35,404 nt of DNA from Akkermansia muciniphila (GTDB lineage: Bacteria; Verrucomicrobiota; Verrucomicrobiia; Verrucomicrobiales; Akkermansiaceae), in NCBI GenBank assembly GCA_945862285.1, contig CAMAYN010000015.1:1-35404 (forward strand). The letters are read 5' to 3'. The position numbers were made by a program, and so were the translations under genes. Below the pieces are notes generated by a model that saw nothing but the letters and a program-made list of their open reading frames with translations, made no database searches and was not told the origin of the DNA. The first letter of the stretch is position 1. The number at the start of each line of letters is the position of its first letter. Of this stretch, positions 6,833 through 16,025 are shown piece after piece.

Positions 6833-9770
6833 TGCTAACGTGGCGAGTGCGCAAGAAATTCAATGGATTTGGGCGAGCCAACCCGCGAAAAGTAAGCAAT
6901 CTGTTGCATTTCGAAGAGTATTTGAAGTTCCTGCTCATGTCACATCAGCTACCTGGGTAAGCGCGGCCGACGATCAACATAAAGTCTGGCTCAATGGAAA
7001 GCTGATCCTCGAAAAAAACGGTTGGCAACAAGCGGCATCAGTCGATATCTCATCCAGGCTCAATTTAGGCTCGTCCAACTTGATCGCTGTAGAAGCAAAA
7101 AATGACGGTGGCGCGGCAGGCTTCGCTGGCTCCCTAGCGATGAACATTAAAGGAAATCGCATTGTGCAAATGTATACCGACAAAAACTGGGTCGTCTATG
7201 ATGGGCTTCCAGAGGGGTGGACAACTAGCGAATTTGATAGCAAATCATGGGGAAATGCCGTTGTGGTTGCTCCTATGGGAAAAGAGCCGTGGGGAAATGT
7301 CATCGACGCGAAACCAAAAAACACGCGGCCTGTTCGTGCCGCTGACCCAACCGAATATAAAGTTGCTGCGGGCTTTACGTTAGAGAAAATCTACGATGTT
7401 CCGCGAGATCAAGGTAGTTGGGTTTCGATCACGCCTTTTATTGAAAATACTTACCTATGCGCAGACCAGTATGGGAAAATTTTTCATGTCAAATTAAATG
7501 CAGAACGCGAGTTGGAGGTTCTCCCATCGGATCTTAAATCGGCTGGTGCCCATGGTCTATTGTGGCATAGGAATATTCTTTATGTAACTGTCAATGAAGG
7601 CGTGGGTGGAGAATCTGGCGTTTATAAAGTGGATTACACAAAAGGCAAATGGGGCGAACCTAAGTTACTCAAAGCCGCAAAAGGTCGTAGCGAGCACGGA
7701 CCACACTCTCTCGTAGCATCGCCCGATGGGGAATGGATCTACTTCGTCGCAGGCAATCATACTGATGTGTTACAATATGACAAAAGCATGCCCGCTACTA
7801 CTTGGCAGGAAGACCAACTCGTCCCACGTAAGCCCGATCCCCGTGGGCATGCCGCGTCACGCATGGCTCCTGGCGGATACGTTGCTCGCTTTCGTCCCGA
7901 TGGCAGCAACTGGGAACTCGTAAGCATCGGATTCCGCAACGCATTCGACATCGCCTTTAACCTCGAGGGCGATTTGTTTGCCTACGATGCCGACATGGAA
8001 TGGGATTTCGGCACACCATGGTACCGCCCCACACGCATCAATCACTTGGTAGCAGGAAGTGAATTTGGTTGGAGAAATGGCTCAGGAAAATGGCCATCCT
8101 ATTACGAAGATAGCCACGGCAGCGTTGTCGATATCGGCCCCGGTTGCCCTACCGGATTACTTTCAGGAAAAGGGGCTAAATTTCCGGAAAAATACCAACG
8201 TGCCATTTATGCCCTCGATTGGACATTCGCCACTCTTTACGCCATCCACTTGCAAGAAGACGGCAGTGGCTACAAGGGGAATGTAGAAGAAGTCGTAGCT
8301 GGCTCGGGATTGCCTCTCACAGATGCCATCATTGGTCACGACGGAGCCATGTATTTCCTCACCGGCGGCAGAAAAACCAAGTCTGCCATGTGGAGGCTCA
8401 GTTATACGGGTGCCGATAGCACACAAGCTGCACAACCACGTAAAATTGGGGAAAAAGCCACCATTCGTCGCGGCATCGAGTCTATCACTTCCGCGCAAGA
8501 CGCCGCAAAGTTACCATTGATTTGGGAAAATCTTTCATCGATGGATCGCACCATGCGCTACACGGCACGGCTTGCCTTAGAGAAATTGCCTGTCCCCTCA
8601 TGGATTGACCGACTTGCCTCAGAAAAAGATTTCTGGCGACTCATTCATTCCTCCATGGCGATCGCTCGCCTCAACAGTAAAGATCACAGCTCACAGGCAT
8701 GGAGTGCATTAGATCGCTGCGAATGGGCGAAAATGAATGACCAGCAACGCCTGAACTGGTTGCGTGCCGCAGGGTTGGGCATCATCCGCCTTGGTGAACC
8801 AAGCAAAGAAATACGCGAAATGATTTTGAAAAAAGTCGATGCACAATTCCCCGCCACTGACGCATTCCTCAACCGCGAACTCTGTCTCCTACTTTCTCGC
8901 CTGAATGCCCCAGGAATCGTCGCTCGCACCCTAGATTTGATGGATCGCACCGTCACCACAGAAATTCCTAACTGGGCCGAACTCGCCTCACGCAACAGCA
9001 GCTATGGCGCGAAAGTAAAAGAAATGATCGCCAACTATCCACCAATCGATAATACATGGTACGCCTATTGTCTACGAGTCGTCCCCGGCCCATGGTTGCC
9101 TGGTCAAAGAGCGCGATACCTCGGCTGGATTGGTTCCGCCGCCACCCGTAGCGGCGGAGAGAGTTACATCGGTTACCTTCAGGGCATCCGCGATGACAGC
9201 TTAGCGAACGCCACCAATGAAGAGCGCGCCGTGCATCCCGCGCAATCTTTATTGAAAAAGGCCGATCAATTTCAAAACCTTCCACAGCCCAAAGGTCCAG
9301 GCCGCAATTGGACAGTCGCCGAAGTAGAGAAACTCGAAACACAGCTTACCGGCCGTAACCTAGAAAATGGCAAAAAAATGTTCGCCGCCTGCCTTTGCTC
9401 CGCCTGCCACGTCATCGGCAACGAAGGTGGTAGTGCTGGCCCTCAACTCAACGCTCTTGGTGGCCGATTTTCCGTACGCGATATCGCCGAAGCCATCATT
9501 GAGCCCGGTAAGGTCGTCTCAGATCAATATGCCATGCAAGAAATTGTCAAAAACGACGGATCAATCACCATGGCGAAAGTCCTTGAAGAGAAGAATGAGG
9601 AAATCAGTATTGCCCTGAATGTCTTCGACATGTCACAAGTAACCAAGATCAGCAAAAAAGATGTAAAAGAAATTCGTGATTCGCCCGCGTCACCGATGCC
9701 GCCCGCCTTGATCAACCGCCTCAACGAAGACGAGCTCAAAGACCTTCTGGCCTATCTTCTTGGGAAATAG
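6789..9770 (+). CDS. Secreted PVC-type membrane-bound dehydrogenase with HEAT-like region and cytochrome c domain
   Basis: A 993-residue exported oxidoreductase. The signal peptide ends at VASA (about residue 21). Residues about 24-180 form a beta-sandwich resembling carbohydrate-binding/rhamnosidase N-terminal modules (IQWIWAS, then KVWLNGKLI). Residues about 190-545 are a glucose/sorbosone-dehydrogenase-like six-bladed propeller (GPHSLVASPDGEWIYFVAGN, SIGFRNAFDIAFN). A helical HEAT-like stretch follows. The last 130 residues are a cytochrome c domain with C870-S-A-C873-H874. This architecture is typical of Planctomycetes and Verrucomicrobia, where it presumably oxidises a sugar or polyol and passes electrons to haem; the substrate is unknown. 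The start is fixed by the signal peptide. It is divergent from the sulfatase (117 bp between starts), which suggests a shared polysaccharide role. The 3' end is 7 bp from a convergent methyltransferase. Confidence 0.88.
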   Translation: MKFWKLLLSLCLAASANVASAQEIQWIWASQPAKSKQSVAFRRVFEVPAHVTSATWVSAADDQHKVWLNGKLILEKNGWQQAASVDISSRLNLGSSNLIAVEAKNDGGAAGFAGSLAMNIKGNRIVQMYTDKNWVVYDGLPEGWTTSEFDSKSWGNAVVVAPMGKEPWGNVIDAKPKNTRPVRAADPTEYKVAAGFTLEKIYDVPRDQGSWVSITPFIENTYLCADQYGKIFHVKLNAERELEVLPSDLKSAGAHGLLWHRNILYVTVNEGVGGESGVYKVDYTKGKWGEPKLLKAAKGRSEHGPHSLVASPDGEWIYFVAGNHTDVLQYDKSMPATTWQEDQLVPRKPDPRGHAASRMAPGGYVARFRPDGSNWELVSIGFRNAFDIAFNLEGDLFAYDADMEWDFGTPWYRPTRINHLVAGSEFGWRNGSGKWPSYYEDSHGSVVDIGPGCPTGLLSGKGAKFPEKYQRAIYALDWTFATLYAIHLQEDGSGYKGNVEEVVAGSGLPLTDAIIGHDGAMYFLTGGRKTKSAMWRLSYTGADSTQAAQPRKIGEKATIRRGIESITSAQDAAKLPLIWENLSSMDRTMRYTARLALEKLPVPSWIDRLASEKDFWRLIHSSMAIARLNSKDHSSQAWSALDRCEWAKMNDQQRLNWLRAAGLGIIRLGEPSKEIREMILKKVDAQFPATDAFLNRELCLLLSRLNAPGIVARTLDLMDRTVTTEIPNWAELASRNSSYGAKVKEMIANYPPIDNTWYAYCLRVVPGPWLPGQRARYLGWIGSAATRSGGESYIGYLQGIRDDSLANATNEERAVHPAQSLLKKADQFQNLPQPKGPGRNWTVAEVEKLETQLTGRNLENGKKMFAACLCSACHVIGNEGGSAGPQLNALGGRFSVRDIAEAIIEPGKVVSDQYAMQEIVKNDGSITMAKVLEEKNEEISIALNVFDMSQVTKISKKDVKEIRDSPASPMPPALINRLNEDELKDLLAYLLGK

Positions 9771-9777
9771 ATTCTCT

Positions 9778-10428
9778 TCACTCACCCCGACAAAGCACCG
9801 CGATTTTTCGATCAACGAATTTTCCCGGTGCATCATGCAGCATCCGTCCGGCGTGATGCGGAACATCCACAAGCAAGGTAAATCCATTCGTTTTCAATGA
9901 AGCGAGGGCGAGCTCATGCTCTCGGTCAAAGTAGGACGTAATCACCAGTCGCCCGTTGTCGCGCAGTAAATGTTTGGCGTTATTGAAAATCCGATCCCAC
10001 ACCGCAGGTGCATCCCAGAAGTTCTGATGACGTATAAAAATGACATCTGCGATTCCACGAGTAGAAGCCCTTTCTGGTAGATGAGAAGTGTTAGCCGCAT
10101 CGCCGACACGGAAATCAATATGCCAATCCACCCCCAGCGGAGATTTCCACCTGCCACGGGCTTCCTGAATTTCCGCCTGGCGCAAATCACAACCGAAATA
10201 CCATGCTCGCTGATTTTTCCTGAAAAAATGTTTCCACAACACTCCCGTTTCATCCGCTCGCCCACAAGCGAGATTCACTACGGTGACTTCATTGCCGAAG
10301 TTAGGCCACGGCACTAAGGCCGCAACATCGGTCAGCAACTGATCCAGTCGCTGGAGATCTTCGGCTATGCCGGAAAATCGATATTTCACGGCAGGCGCAT
10401 AGTAATCACCTTCTTCAAATTGTTTCAT
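9778..10428 (-). CDS. Class I SAM-dependent methyltransferase-like protein
   Basis: A 216-residue soluble protein with a Rossmann methyltransferase pattern. Motif I is VTVVNLACGRADETG (residues about 48-62), where LACG replaces the usual ExGxG glycine-rich loop. An acidic strand end follows in YFGCDLRQAEI (Asp binding the SAM ribose). Later come VGDAAN, the DVIFIRHQNFWD strand and the GRLVITSYF strand. No substrate-specific domain is visible, so the target (small molecule, lipid or RNA) is unknown. It is convergent with the dehydrogenase gene and divergent from dnaN, sharing a 140-bp region that holds a perfect palindrome. Confidence 0.75.
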   Translation of the reverse strand: MKQFEEGDYYAPAVKYRFSGIAEDLQRLDQLLTDVAALVPWPNFGNEVTVVNLACGRADETGVLWKHFFRKNQRAWYFGCDLRQAEIQEARGRWKSPLGVDWHIDFRVGDAANTSHLPERASTRGIADVIFIRHQNFWDAPAVWDRIFNNAKHLLRDNGRLVITSYFDREHELALASLKTNGFTLLVDVPHHAGRMLHDAPGKFVDRKIAVLCRGE

Positions 10429-10469
10429 CGCTTCCGATGCTGCTACATCTTGTGGGTAAACATGTCAAT

Positions 10470-10485
10470 CACACTAGCTAGTGTG
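10470..10485. promoter_or_regulatory. Perfect 16-bp palindrome CACACTAGCTAGTGTG
   Basis: A perfect palindrome with 8-bp arms and central CTAG sits between the divergent methyltransferase (start at 10428) and dnaN (start at 10569). It is 41 bp upstream of the methyltransferase start and about 40 bp upstream of the candidate dnaN -35. No T-run follows, so an operator is likelier than a terminator. The binding protein is unknown. Confidence 0.5.
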
Positions 10486-10524
10486 GTGCATAAGAAATAT
10501 TTCCGCAAATTTATGATTGGATGC

Positions 10525-10553
10525 TTGTCAAGTGCGTAAAATTGTTTTAAAAA
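10525..10553 (+). promoter_or_regulatory. Candidate sigma-70 promoter of dnaN
   Basis: TTGTCA (10525-10530) and TAAAAA (10548-10553) are separated by 17 bp and end 15 bp before the dnaN ATG. The -35 box matches consensus at five of six positions, the -10 box only moderately. The short leader and lack of a Shine-Dalgarno sequence would fit a near-leaderless message. Confidence 0.4.
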
Positions 10554-10568
10554 GCGTGACCAATTATC

Positions 10569-11666
10569 ATGAAATTCCGTATCTCGAAAGAAGCACTCCT
10601 TGATGGCTTGCAAAAAGTTCAGCACGTCGTTAGCAGCAGAACGACCCTTCCCATTCTGTCCAATGTGCTCATCGTTGCCAAAGGGGATCGACTTCATTTG
10701 ACTACGACAGACTTAGATGTGGGTATCACTGGCTCGGTTCTTGCCAGCATCGAAAAAGAAGGCGCTACGACACTTCCCGCTAAGAAATTTTGTAATATCG
10801 TTCGCGAATTACCCGCGAGCGAGGTCGATATTAGCGTCGATGGCAAAAACATCGCCACCATCCGCTGTGGTGCGGCTACCTTTAAAATCAATGGTCTGGG
10901 CGAAGCCGAATTCCCACCATTCCCAGATTTTGCCTCTGCGAAAGAATTTAAAATCTTGCAGAACGACATGCGCGATGGCCTGCGCAAAACTTCCTACGCC
11001 ATCAGTACGGATGAAACGCGTTACGTCCTTAATGGCATTTACACATCCTTTCGCGATGGGAAAATGACCCTCGTCGCTACCGATGGCCGCCGCCTTGCCA
11101 TGGCCGAAAGCGATCTGGAATTCCCTGCTTCCCATGAGACCGATGTCATCATTCCCACCAAAGCGGTGCAAGAAGTGCAACGTCTCGTCGGCACCGAAGG
11201 CGAACTCACGTTGCGCCTCAGCGACAGCCAAGTGTATTTCTCGATTGGCGATACCATTCTTGTCAGCAAACTCATAGAAGGAAACTATCCAAATTATCGC
11301 CAAGTCATCCCTGGCAATACTAACGAACGCGTAGAAATTCCTCGTGAAGCTCTTCTTGAAACCGTGAAGCGTGTTTCCCTTCTTTCTTCCGATAAGGCCA
11401 GCTCCGTTAAACTGTTCTTCGGAGACAATAAAGTGGAAATATCTGCCAACACTCCAGACGTCGGCGAGGCGCGTGAAGATTTGTTAGTTAAATTTGAATC
11501 CAAAGAGATTCAAGTCGCCTACAATCCCGAGTTCCTCATGGCTCCGCTAAGAAACTTGGAAACTGAAACGGTTTACCTCGACCTCATCGATGAAATGAGC
11601 CCTGGTGTGATTCGCATCGACGGCTCTTTCCTCTACGTCATCATGCCCATGCGTGTAACGAACTAA
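10569..11666 (+). CDS. dnaN: DNA polymerase III subunit beta (sliding clamp)
   Basis: The 365-residue processivity clamp that encircles DNA and tethers polymerase III. The N-terminus [20 protein letters not shown], the stretch [13 protein letters not shown], the domain II segment [18 protein letters not shown] with VATDGRRLA, and the C-terminal tail YVIMPMR that forms part of the partner-binding cleft are diagnostic of DnaN. Length matches the family. It is not next to dnaA, gyrB or recF here; instead transaldolase follows after 28 bp and a lipoprotein 12 bp after that, so the three may be co-transcribed. No convincing Shine-Dalgarno sequence precedes the ATG. Confidence 0.97.
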   Translation: MKFRISKEALLDGLQKVQHVVSSRTTLPILSNVLIVAKGDRLHLTTTDLDVGITGSVLASIEKEGATTLPAKKFCNIVRELPASEVDISVDGKNIATIRCGAATFKINGLGEAEFPPFPDFASAKEFKILQNDMRDGLRKTSYAISTDETRYVLNGIYTSFRDGKMTLVATDGRRLAMAESDLEFPASHETDVIIPTKAVQEVQRLVGTEGELTLRLSDSQVYFSIGDTILVSKLIEGNYPNYRQVIPGNTNERVEIPREALLETVKRVSLLSSDKASSVKLFFGDNKVEISANTPDVGEAREDLLVKFESKEIQVAYNPEFLMAPLRNLETETVYLDLIDEMSPGVIRIDGSFLYVIMPMRVTN

Positions 11667-11694
11667 TCTCATTCTAATACTATCTATTTTTCCT

Positions 11695-12648
11695 ATGAAC
11701 CAGCTCGACCAACTCAAGCAATACACCGTCGTTGTCGCCGATACTGGCGATTTTGCCTCCATGATCGCCTATCAGCCGCAGGATGCCACCACCAATCCTT
11801 CGTTGATTCTTCAGGCCGCAGAGAAACCAGAATATCGTCACCTTGTGGAAAGTGCCGTGGCAGAATTTGCGAACTCAAGTCTCACCGGGCAAGCGAAACT
11901 CAATGCCATTCTCGACCGCATTCTCATTCTTTTTGGATTGGAAATTCTTAAAATCGTTCCTGGTCGTGTTTCTACGGAAGTCGATGCTCGATTGTCGTTC
12001 GATACCGAAAGCACAGTCGCCAAAGCCCGTGAGTTGATTGCTGCCTACGCAAAAGAAGGCCATGCCAAAGAGCGCATCCTCATTAAAATCGCTTCCACAT
12101 GGGAAGGCATCAAGGCCGCAGAAATCCTAGAAAAAGAAGGCATTCGCTGCAATCTCACGCTTCTTTTCTCCTTTGCCCAAGCCGTAGCATGTGCCGAAGC
12201 GGGCGTGCAACTCATCTCGCCCTTCGTCGGTCGTATTCTCGACTACTATAAGGCCACCACTGGTAAAGAATTCTTTGGCGATGAAGATCCCGGCGTGATT
12301 TCCGTGAAAGCCATTTACAACTACTATAAAAAGTATGGCTACAAAACCGAAGTGATGGGGGCATCCTTCCGCAATATTGGCGAAATCCAATCGCTCGCCG
12401 GTTGCGACCTGCTGACCATCGCACCTTCATTGCTCAAGGAGTTGCAAGCAAACGAAGGCGAACTACCTCGCCGCCTCGATGCCGCTTCTGCCGCTGCTTG
12501 CACCACAGAAAAAATTTCCTTGTGCGAAAAATCTTTCCGCTTCCTCTATAACGAAGATCCCATGGCAGTAGAAAAAACCGCCGATGGCATTCGCAAATTC
12601 TCGGCTGATATTGTCAAGCTCGAGAAACTCGTTTCCTCCATGCTTTGA
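11695..12648 (+). CDS. tal: Transaldolase
   Basis: This cytosolic 317-residue enzyme of the non-oxidative pentose phosphate pathway transfers a dihydroxyacetone unit between sedoheptulose-7-phosphate and glyceraldehyde-3-phosphate. The N-terminal [20 protein letters not shown] with [10 protein letters not shown], the active-site segment [12 protein letters not shown] with Schiff-base Lys131, and [12 protein letters not shown] followed by [11 protein letters not shown] are characteristic of the classical TalB-type subfamily. Length matches that class (about 316), so this is not a short TalC/FSA-type enzyme. It lies 28 bp after dnaN and 12 bp before a lipoprotein gene. Confidence 0.97.
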   Translation: MNQLDQLKQYTVVVADTGDFASMIAYQPQDATTNPSLILQAAEKPEYRHLVESAVAEFANSSLTGQAKLNAILDRILILFGLEILKIVPGRVSTEVDARLSFDTESTVAKARELIAAYAKEGHAKERILIKIASTWEGIKAAEILEKEGIRCNLTLLFSFAQAVACAEAGVQLISPFVGRILDYYKATTGKEFFGDEDPGVISVKAIYNYYKKYGYKTEVMGASFRNIGEIQSLAGCDLLTIAPSLLKELQANEGELPRRLDAASAAACTTEKISLCEKSFRFLYNEDPMAVEKTADGIRKFSADIVKLEKLVSSML

Positions 12649-12660
12649 TTCTCGTTTCTC

Positions 12661-13080
12661 ATGATCTCAAGGAGATGGGCCTTGTTCGGTATTTTGTGCA
12701 TGTCATTCATTGGCTGTGCTCAAAAGAACAAGGCCGATCCTGAAGAAAAGAAACCGCCCCCTCCTCCCAAGCTAGTGGGAATCGTAATTTCCAAGAATAC
12801 CAAAAAAAATTACGTGCTCATCGAGTATTACGGCACTTGGAAATACGAGGAAGAAACCGAGCTAACAACCGAGGCCGATGGCCGTGCGGGCGTTTTAGTT
12901 ACATCCGGTGAAAAGCTCGGGCCATACATCGCCGCAGATATTGAATCTGGGCTCGTTGATGTGGGCGATGCAGTCTATTTTCAACAAACCACAAGTGAGG
13001 TTGTTGCTGAAAATGAAAGCGAGCTACCAGAAACGCCCGCAGAAAAACCCACGAGTGAAGTCATAGAGATTCCGCAGTAG
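12661..13080 (+). CDS. Small putative lipoprotein
   Basis: A 139-residue protein with a short positively charged signal (MISRRWALFGIL) and a lipobox-like FIGC with Cys19 as the lipidation site; the -3 Phe is atypical. A proline-rich linker (PPPPPK) follows. Residues about 38-105 look like a small beta-barrel: KLVGIVISKNTKKNYVLIEY, later GVLVTSGEKLGPYIAADIESG and VDVGDAVYFQ, a pattern common in short exported proteins of this phylum. The tail is Glu/Pro-rich. It starts 12 bp after tal, so co-transcription is likely. I do not recognise a function; association with the cell envelope is the safest statement. Confidence 0.75.
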   Translation: MISRRWALFGILCMSFIGCAQKNKADPEEKKPPPPPKLVGIVISKNTKKNYVLIEYYGTWKYEEETELTTEADGRAGVLVTSGEKLGPYIAADIESGLVDVGDAVYFQQTTSEVVAENESELPETPAEKPTSEVIEIPQ

Positions 13081-13096
13081 CGGCATGCATGAATGA

Positions 13097-14395
13097 TCAG
13101 TTATTATCCTTTTGCATGCCTTGATAAGCGCGATTGAGACGATCAACTACGCTTTGCGGCAGTTGATTTTTTGACATCCACTGGAAAGCGGCATCTTTAT
13201 CTTCGTTCATCCACCATTCGATGCTGCGCGAATACATTCGATTGCGTTCGTCTTCATTTTGCAAACGACTAATGTTCGATACGGCAAGTTGTGGATCTTC
13301 GCGGAAAGAATGCCATACAAATTGCTGCACCATGCGATCATTCACATCGGCACTATGTCGATCCATCAACGCCGCAGCCGCTTGAGGATTTTCGCTGGCC
13401 GTAGCATTCACGAGTCCCCGCAGAGCATTCGTGCGATTTTCCCCTGCTGGCAAGCCTTGGAAATAACTCATCGCGGCTGAATTATCTTGTTTCGCAAGCT
13501 TGTAAATCGCGTCATCAAGATTGCGCTGCGTTGCCTCGCTAGGATTGGCAATCAACCAATCGGCAGTGCCGCTAGGATCTTTATCCATGGTTTTTTCGGC
13601 AATGCGGGTAATCGCACCGTTACGGAGTGCCTCATCAGAAATGGTCGCGGCCCATGCTCGTGCGGATTCCGTGCCTTGTTTTAATAAGGCAGGGATGAGC
13701 GCATCTAATCCTTCACCGCGTTCGGTTGAGCGAGGCATCTCTTTGAGTAATTTCTCTGCCGTGGCTGTATCTTGAAAGGCAAGACCTTGGATAATGCCTA
13801 CCATATACGGATTGGCACCATCACCTTTGTAATTGTCCTTTGCCCATTGAATGGCTGCTGTTGGGTCTTTCTGACTCCATGTTGCTAAAATGGTCTGTTT
13901 CGCAAAAGGATTCTGCGTGTTTTTATTGGCAAAATCTAATGCTTCTAACGGCGCAACTTTCGCCCATCCGCTCAGAAGCATCGCATATTCGCTGATGTTC
14001 GACGTATTCATGCCGCGATCTCTAAATTCCTTGACCACGGATTCAAATTGATCAGCGGATAGTGAATCAACAAACTCTGTCCACGCCCGCGCTCTTTCCA
14101 TCGGATCATTGATTTCCACAAATTGGTCGAGTCGATCAATCGGATTTCCTGTAGTCCACAATTTTTTTACAGAGTTGTTAGTGCTCGAGCTACCATCTTT
14201 GGCGGATGAGCGTGCTCTTGAAGATGCCATGGATGCTATGCCGCCCTCGGATTGTTCTGCATTTCTTCTGCTACTGGAAGCTTGATCGGCTGCATTCGCA
14301 CTAGTGCCAGTTTCCCCTTTGTTGCCAGCACCAATGAAATATCCTGCGGTGCCAAACAATAGCGCGAGTAAAATAGGTAAAGCTTTCGGTTTCAT
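13097..14395 (-). CDS. Membrane-anchored helical-repeat protein of unknown function
   Basis: The track ORF begins at 14500, but the internal ATG at 14395 (residue 36) gives MKPKALPILLALLFGTAGYF, a clear N-terminal membrane anchor or signal, so I start there (432 residues). A low-complexity Ser/Ala/Asn linker follows. The rest is about ten helical repeats of 30-40 residues with a recurring theme: alanine-rich helices carrying W or DP-x-A-A motifs (WSQKDPTAAIQWAKDN, MDKDPSGTADWLIA, ASENPQAAAALMDRH). Such repeats resemble HEAT/TPR-like scaffolds common in Verrucomicrobia. It ends 16 bp from the convergent lipoprotein gene and is divergent from the 14587 gene. A periplasmic scaffold role is inference. 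Confidence 0.7.
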   Translation of the reverse strand: MKPKALPILLALLFGTAGYFIGAGNKGETGTSANAADQASSSRRNAEQSEGGIASMASSRARSSAKDGSSSTNNSVKKLWTTGNPIDRLDQFVEINDPMERARAWTEFVDSLSADQFESVVKEFRDRGMNTSNISEYAMLLSGWAKVAPLEALDFANKNTQNPFAKQTILATWSQKDPTAAIQWAKDNYKGDGANPYMVGIIQGLAFQDTATAEKLLKEMPRSTERGEGLDALIPALLKQGTESARAWAATISDEALRNGAITRIAEKTMDKDPSGTADWLIANPSEATQRNLDDAIYKLAKQDNSAAMSYFQGLPAGENRTNALRGLVNATASENPQAAAALMDRHSADVNDRMVQQFVWHSFREDPQLAVSNISRLQNEDERNRMYSRSIEWWMNEDKDAAFQWMSKNQLPQSVVDRLNRAYQGMQKDNN

Positions 14396-14586
14396 TTCGG
14401 GTAAGTATAGTTCGTTGTAGATTGATAGATACTCTTTTGATGAGGGAAATATTTCACCGTTTATTATAACGTGCAACAGCGCCATTTTGTTTTGATTCAT
14501 TTTTGACTTGTCGAAATTTCACGCGCTGACGCCTTCCTTCCATATCGTCGCTTGCCACAACGAAGAAAATAGGTAATAACAAATGT

Positions 14587-15963
14587 GTGACGCAGTCTGA
14601 CGAACAAAAAAAATGGGAAATCGCCGCACGCCGCATCGCTCGCCGCGTCAACCTTGGCTGGTGTTTCGAGTCAATGGCTGGACCACTTCTCCTTGTCGGA
14701 TTAGTTGCTGTTTGCGCGATCTTGCTGGTCAGGCGTGAAAACCCAACAATGCCAGCATGGCCCATTGCTGCAATCACATTCTGTGTGATGACTTTGGTGG
14801 TCTTACTAGCGAGTTTCTTTGCACGAAGGAAATTTGAAACGATCGATCAAGCGTTCGTCCGCATTGAAGCCGCGATGCATCTTCGCAGCGCACTGTCCGC
14901 CGCGCGCGCAGGAGTCTGCATATGGCCCACCTGCCCAGATCAGGTGCATGCGGGTTTGCAGTGGAATTGGCTCAGGGCACTGTATGCGCCGATTTCGATT
15001 CTCCTTTTGTTAGTTACGGCTCTCATCATCCCCATTTCCCAAATGATCTTGCCGGGATCCGTGCCGGATCAGCCGCAAGCTTGGCTAGCGACCGAGGGGG
15101 AATTGGATCAACTGGAAAAAGAAAAAGTTGTCGATCAAGAATACATCGAACAGGTAAGGAAAAAAATCGAAGAACTCCGTGCCCAAGATCCTGATGCTTG
15201 GTTCAGTCATGCATCAACGGAAGCGAGTGACAACATGCGCAAGGAACACCTTGCCGAAGCAAAAAAACTCGAACGCGACCTCAGCCGTGCGGCAAAGGCT
15301 CTCGGCTCACTTGAGAAAAGTCCGAAAATGAATGACAAGGAGCGAGCACGTCTGGCGAACGAATTGGAACAAGCGCTCGACGGTCTGAAAAATGGCACCA
15401 TGAAACCGAACCCTGGCTTGCTCAATCAACTCAAAGAACTCGATCCCCAACAGCTACAAAAACAACTGACCCCTGAGCAAATGCAGCAACTGAAAGAGAA
15501 CATGCAAAACCTTGCAGATCAGCTCGATAACGCCACGAATGGAGGTCAGCAAGAAGGCGAAGACTGGTCAGAAGAACTCAATGCCGACGGCACTCACCCA
15601 AATGATAAAAAAGGACAAGGCGAATGCGATGGAGAGGGTGAAGGGGAGGGCGATGGAGAAGGGAAAGACGGCTCGGGCAAGGGCGGCATTACTCGTGGTC
15701 CCGGTCATGATACGAACTTGCTCGGAAAAGCCTCGGATGAAATCGAGACAGGCAAACTTGAAGGTCTGCAAGCGCAAGATTTATCCAAATCACTCCCCGG
15801 CGATTTGTTAGAGCTTCAAGATGGCGAACATGATGTTGATCAATCTGCCTCGCAACTGAGTAGTGGCGGCGCAACCGGCGCGACAGGCCGTGGCGGCGAT
15901 CGCGTCTGGCGCGATACGCTAGATCCCGAGGAGCAAAAAGCGCTCAAGAAATTTTTCGAATAA
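14587..15963 (+). CDS. Membrane protein with coiled coil and acidic Gly-rich linker, moxR-linked
   Basis: A 458-residue protein that I read from a GTG start, because the nearby ATG at 14583 stops after five codons. Hydrophobic segments lie at residues about 32-49, 57-78 and 131-152. A long charged helical region follows, rich in Gln, Glu and Lys (coiled-coil-like: LDQLEKEKVVDQEYIEQV, PQQLQKQLTPEQMQQLKE). Near residue 348 comes an extremely acidic glycine linker (GEGEGEGDGEG), and the C-terminus ends GRGGDRVWRDTLDPEEQKAL. The gene is 62 bp upstream of moxR on the same strand. It looks like a poorly conserved partner of the MoxR chaperone module, in the position where Bat/DUF4175-like proteins sit in other operons. 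I cannot name a family with certainty. Confidence 0.7.
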   Translation: MTQSDEQKKWEIAARRIARRVNLGWCFESMAGPLLLVGLVAVCAILLVRRENPTMPAWPIAAITFCVMTLVVLLASFFARRKFETIDQAFVRIEAAMHLRSALSAARAGVCIWPTCPDQVHAGLQWNWLRALYAPISILLLLVTALIIPISQMILPGSVPDQPQAWLATEGELDQLEKEKVVDQEYIEQVRKKIEELRAQDPDAWFSHASTEASDNMRKEHLAEAKKLERDLSRAAKALGSLEKSPKMNDKERARLANELEQALDGLKNGTMKPNPGLLNQLKELDPQQLQKQLTPEQMQQLKENMQNLADQLDNATNGGQQEGEDWSEELNADGTHPNDKKGQGECDGEGEGEGDGEGKDGSGKGGITRGPGHDTNLLGKASDEIETGKLEGLQAQDLSKSLPGDLLELQDGEHDVDQSASQLSSGGATGATGRGGDRVWRDTLDPEEQKALKKFFE

Positions 15964-16025
15964 AAATCATCTCCCAATAAAATTTCCCATTCCATTGTTA
16001 CGAATCATCTTATTCCATCATTGCT

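Noticed and set aside
13082-13120. Inverted repeat GGCATGCA/TGCATGCC as a bidirectional terminator
   Set aside because: Arms are only 8 bp with a 23-nt loop, no clear T-tract, and one arm lies inside the convergent gene's coding end.
14584-14601. Fourth TGTGAC operator at the start of the 458-residue gene
   Set aside because: Only one half-site is present (TGTGACGCAGTC) and it covers the start codon; no symmetric partner.
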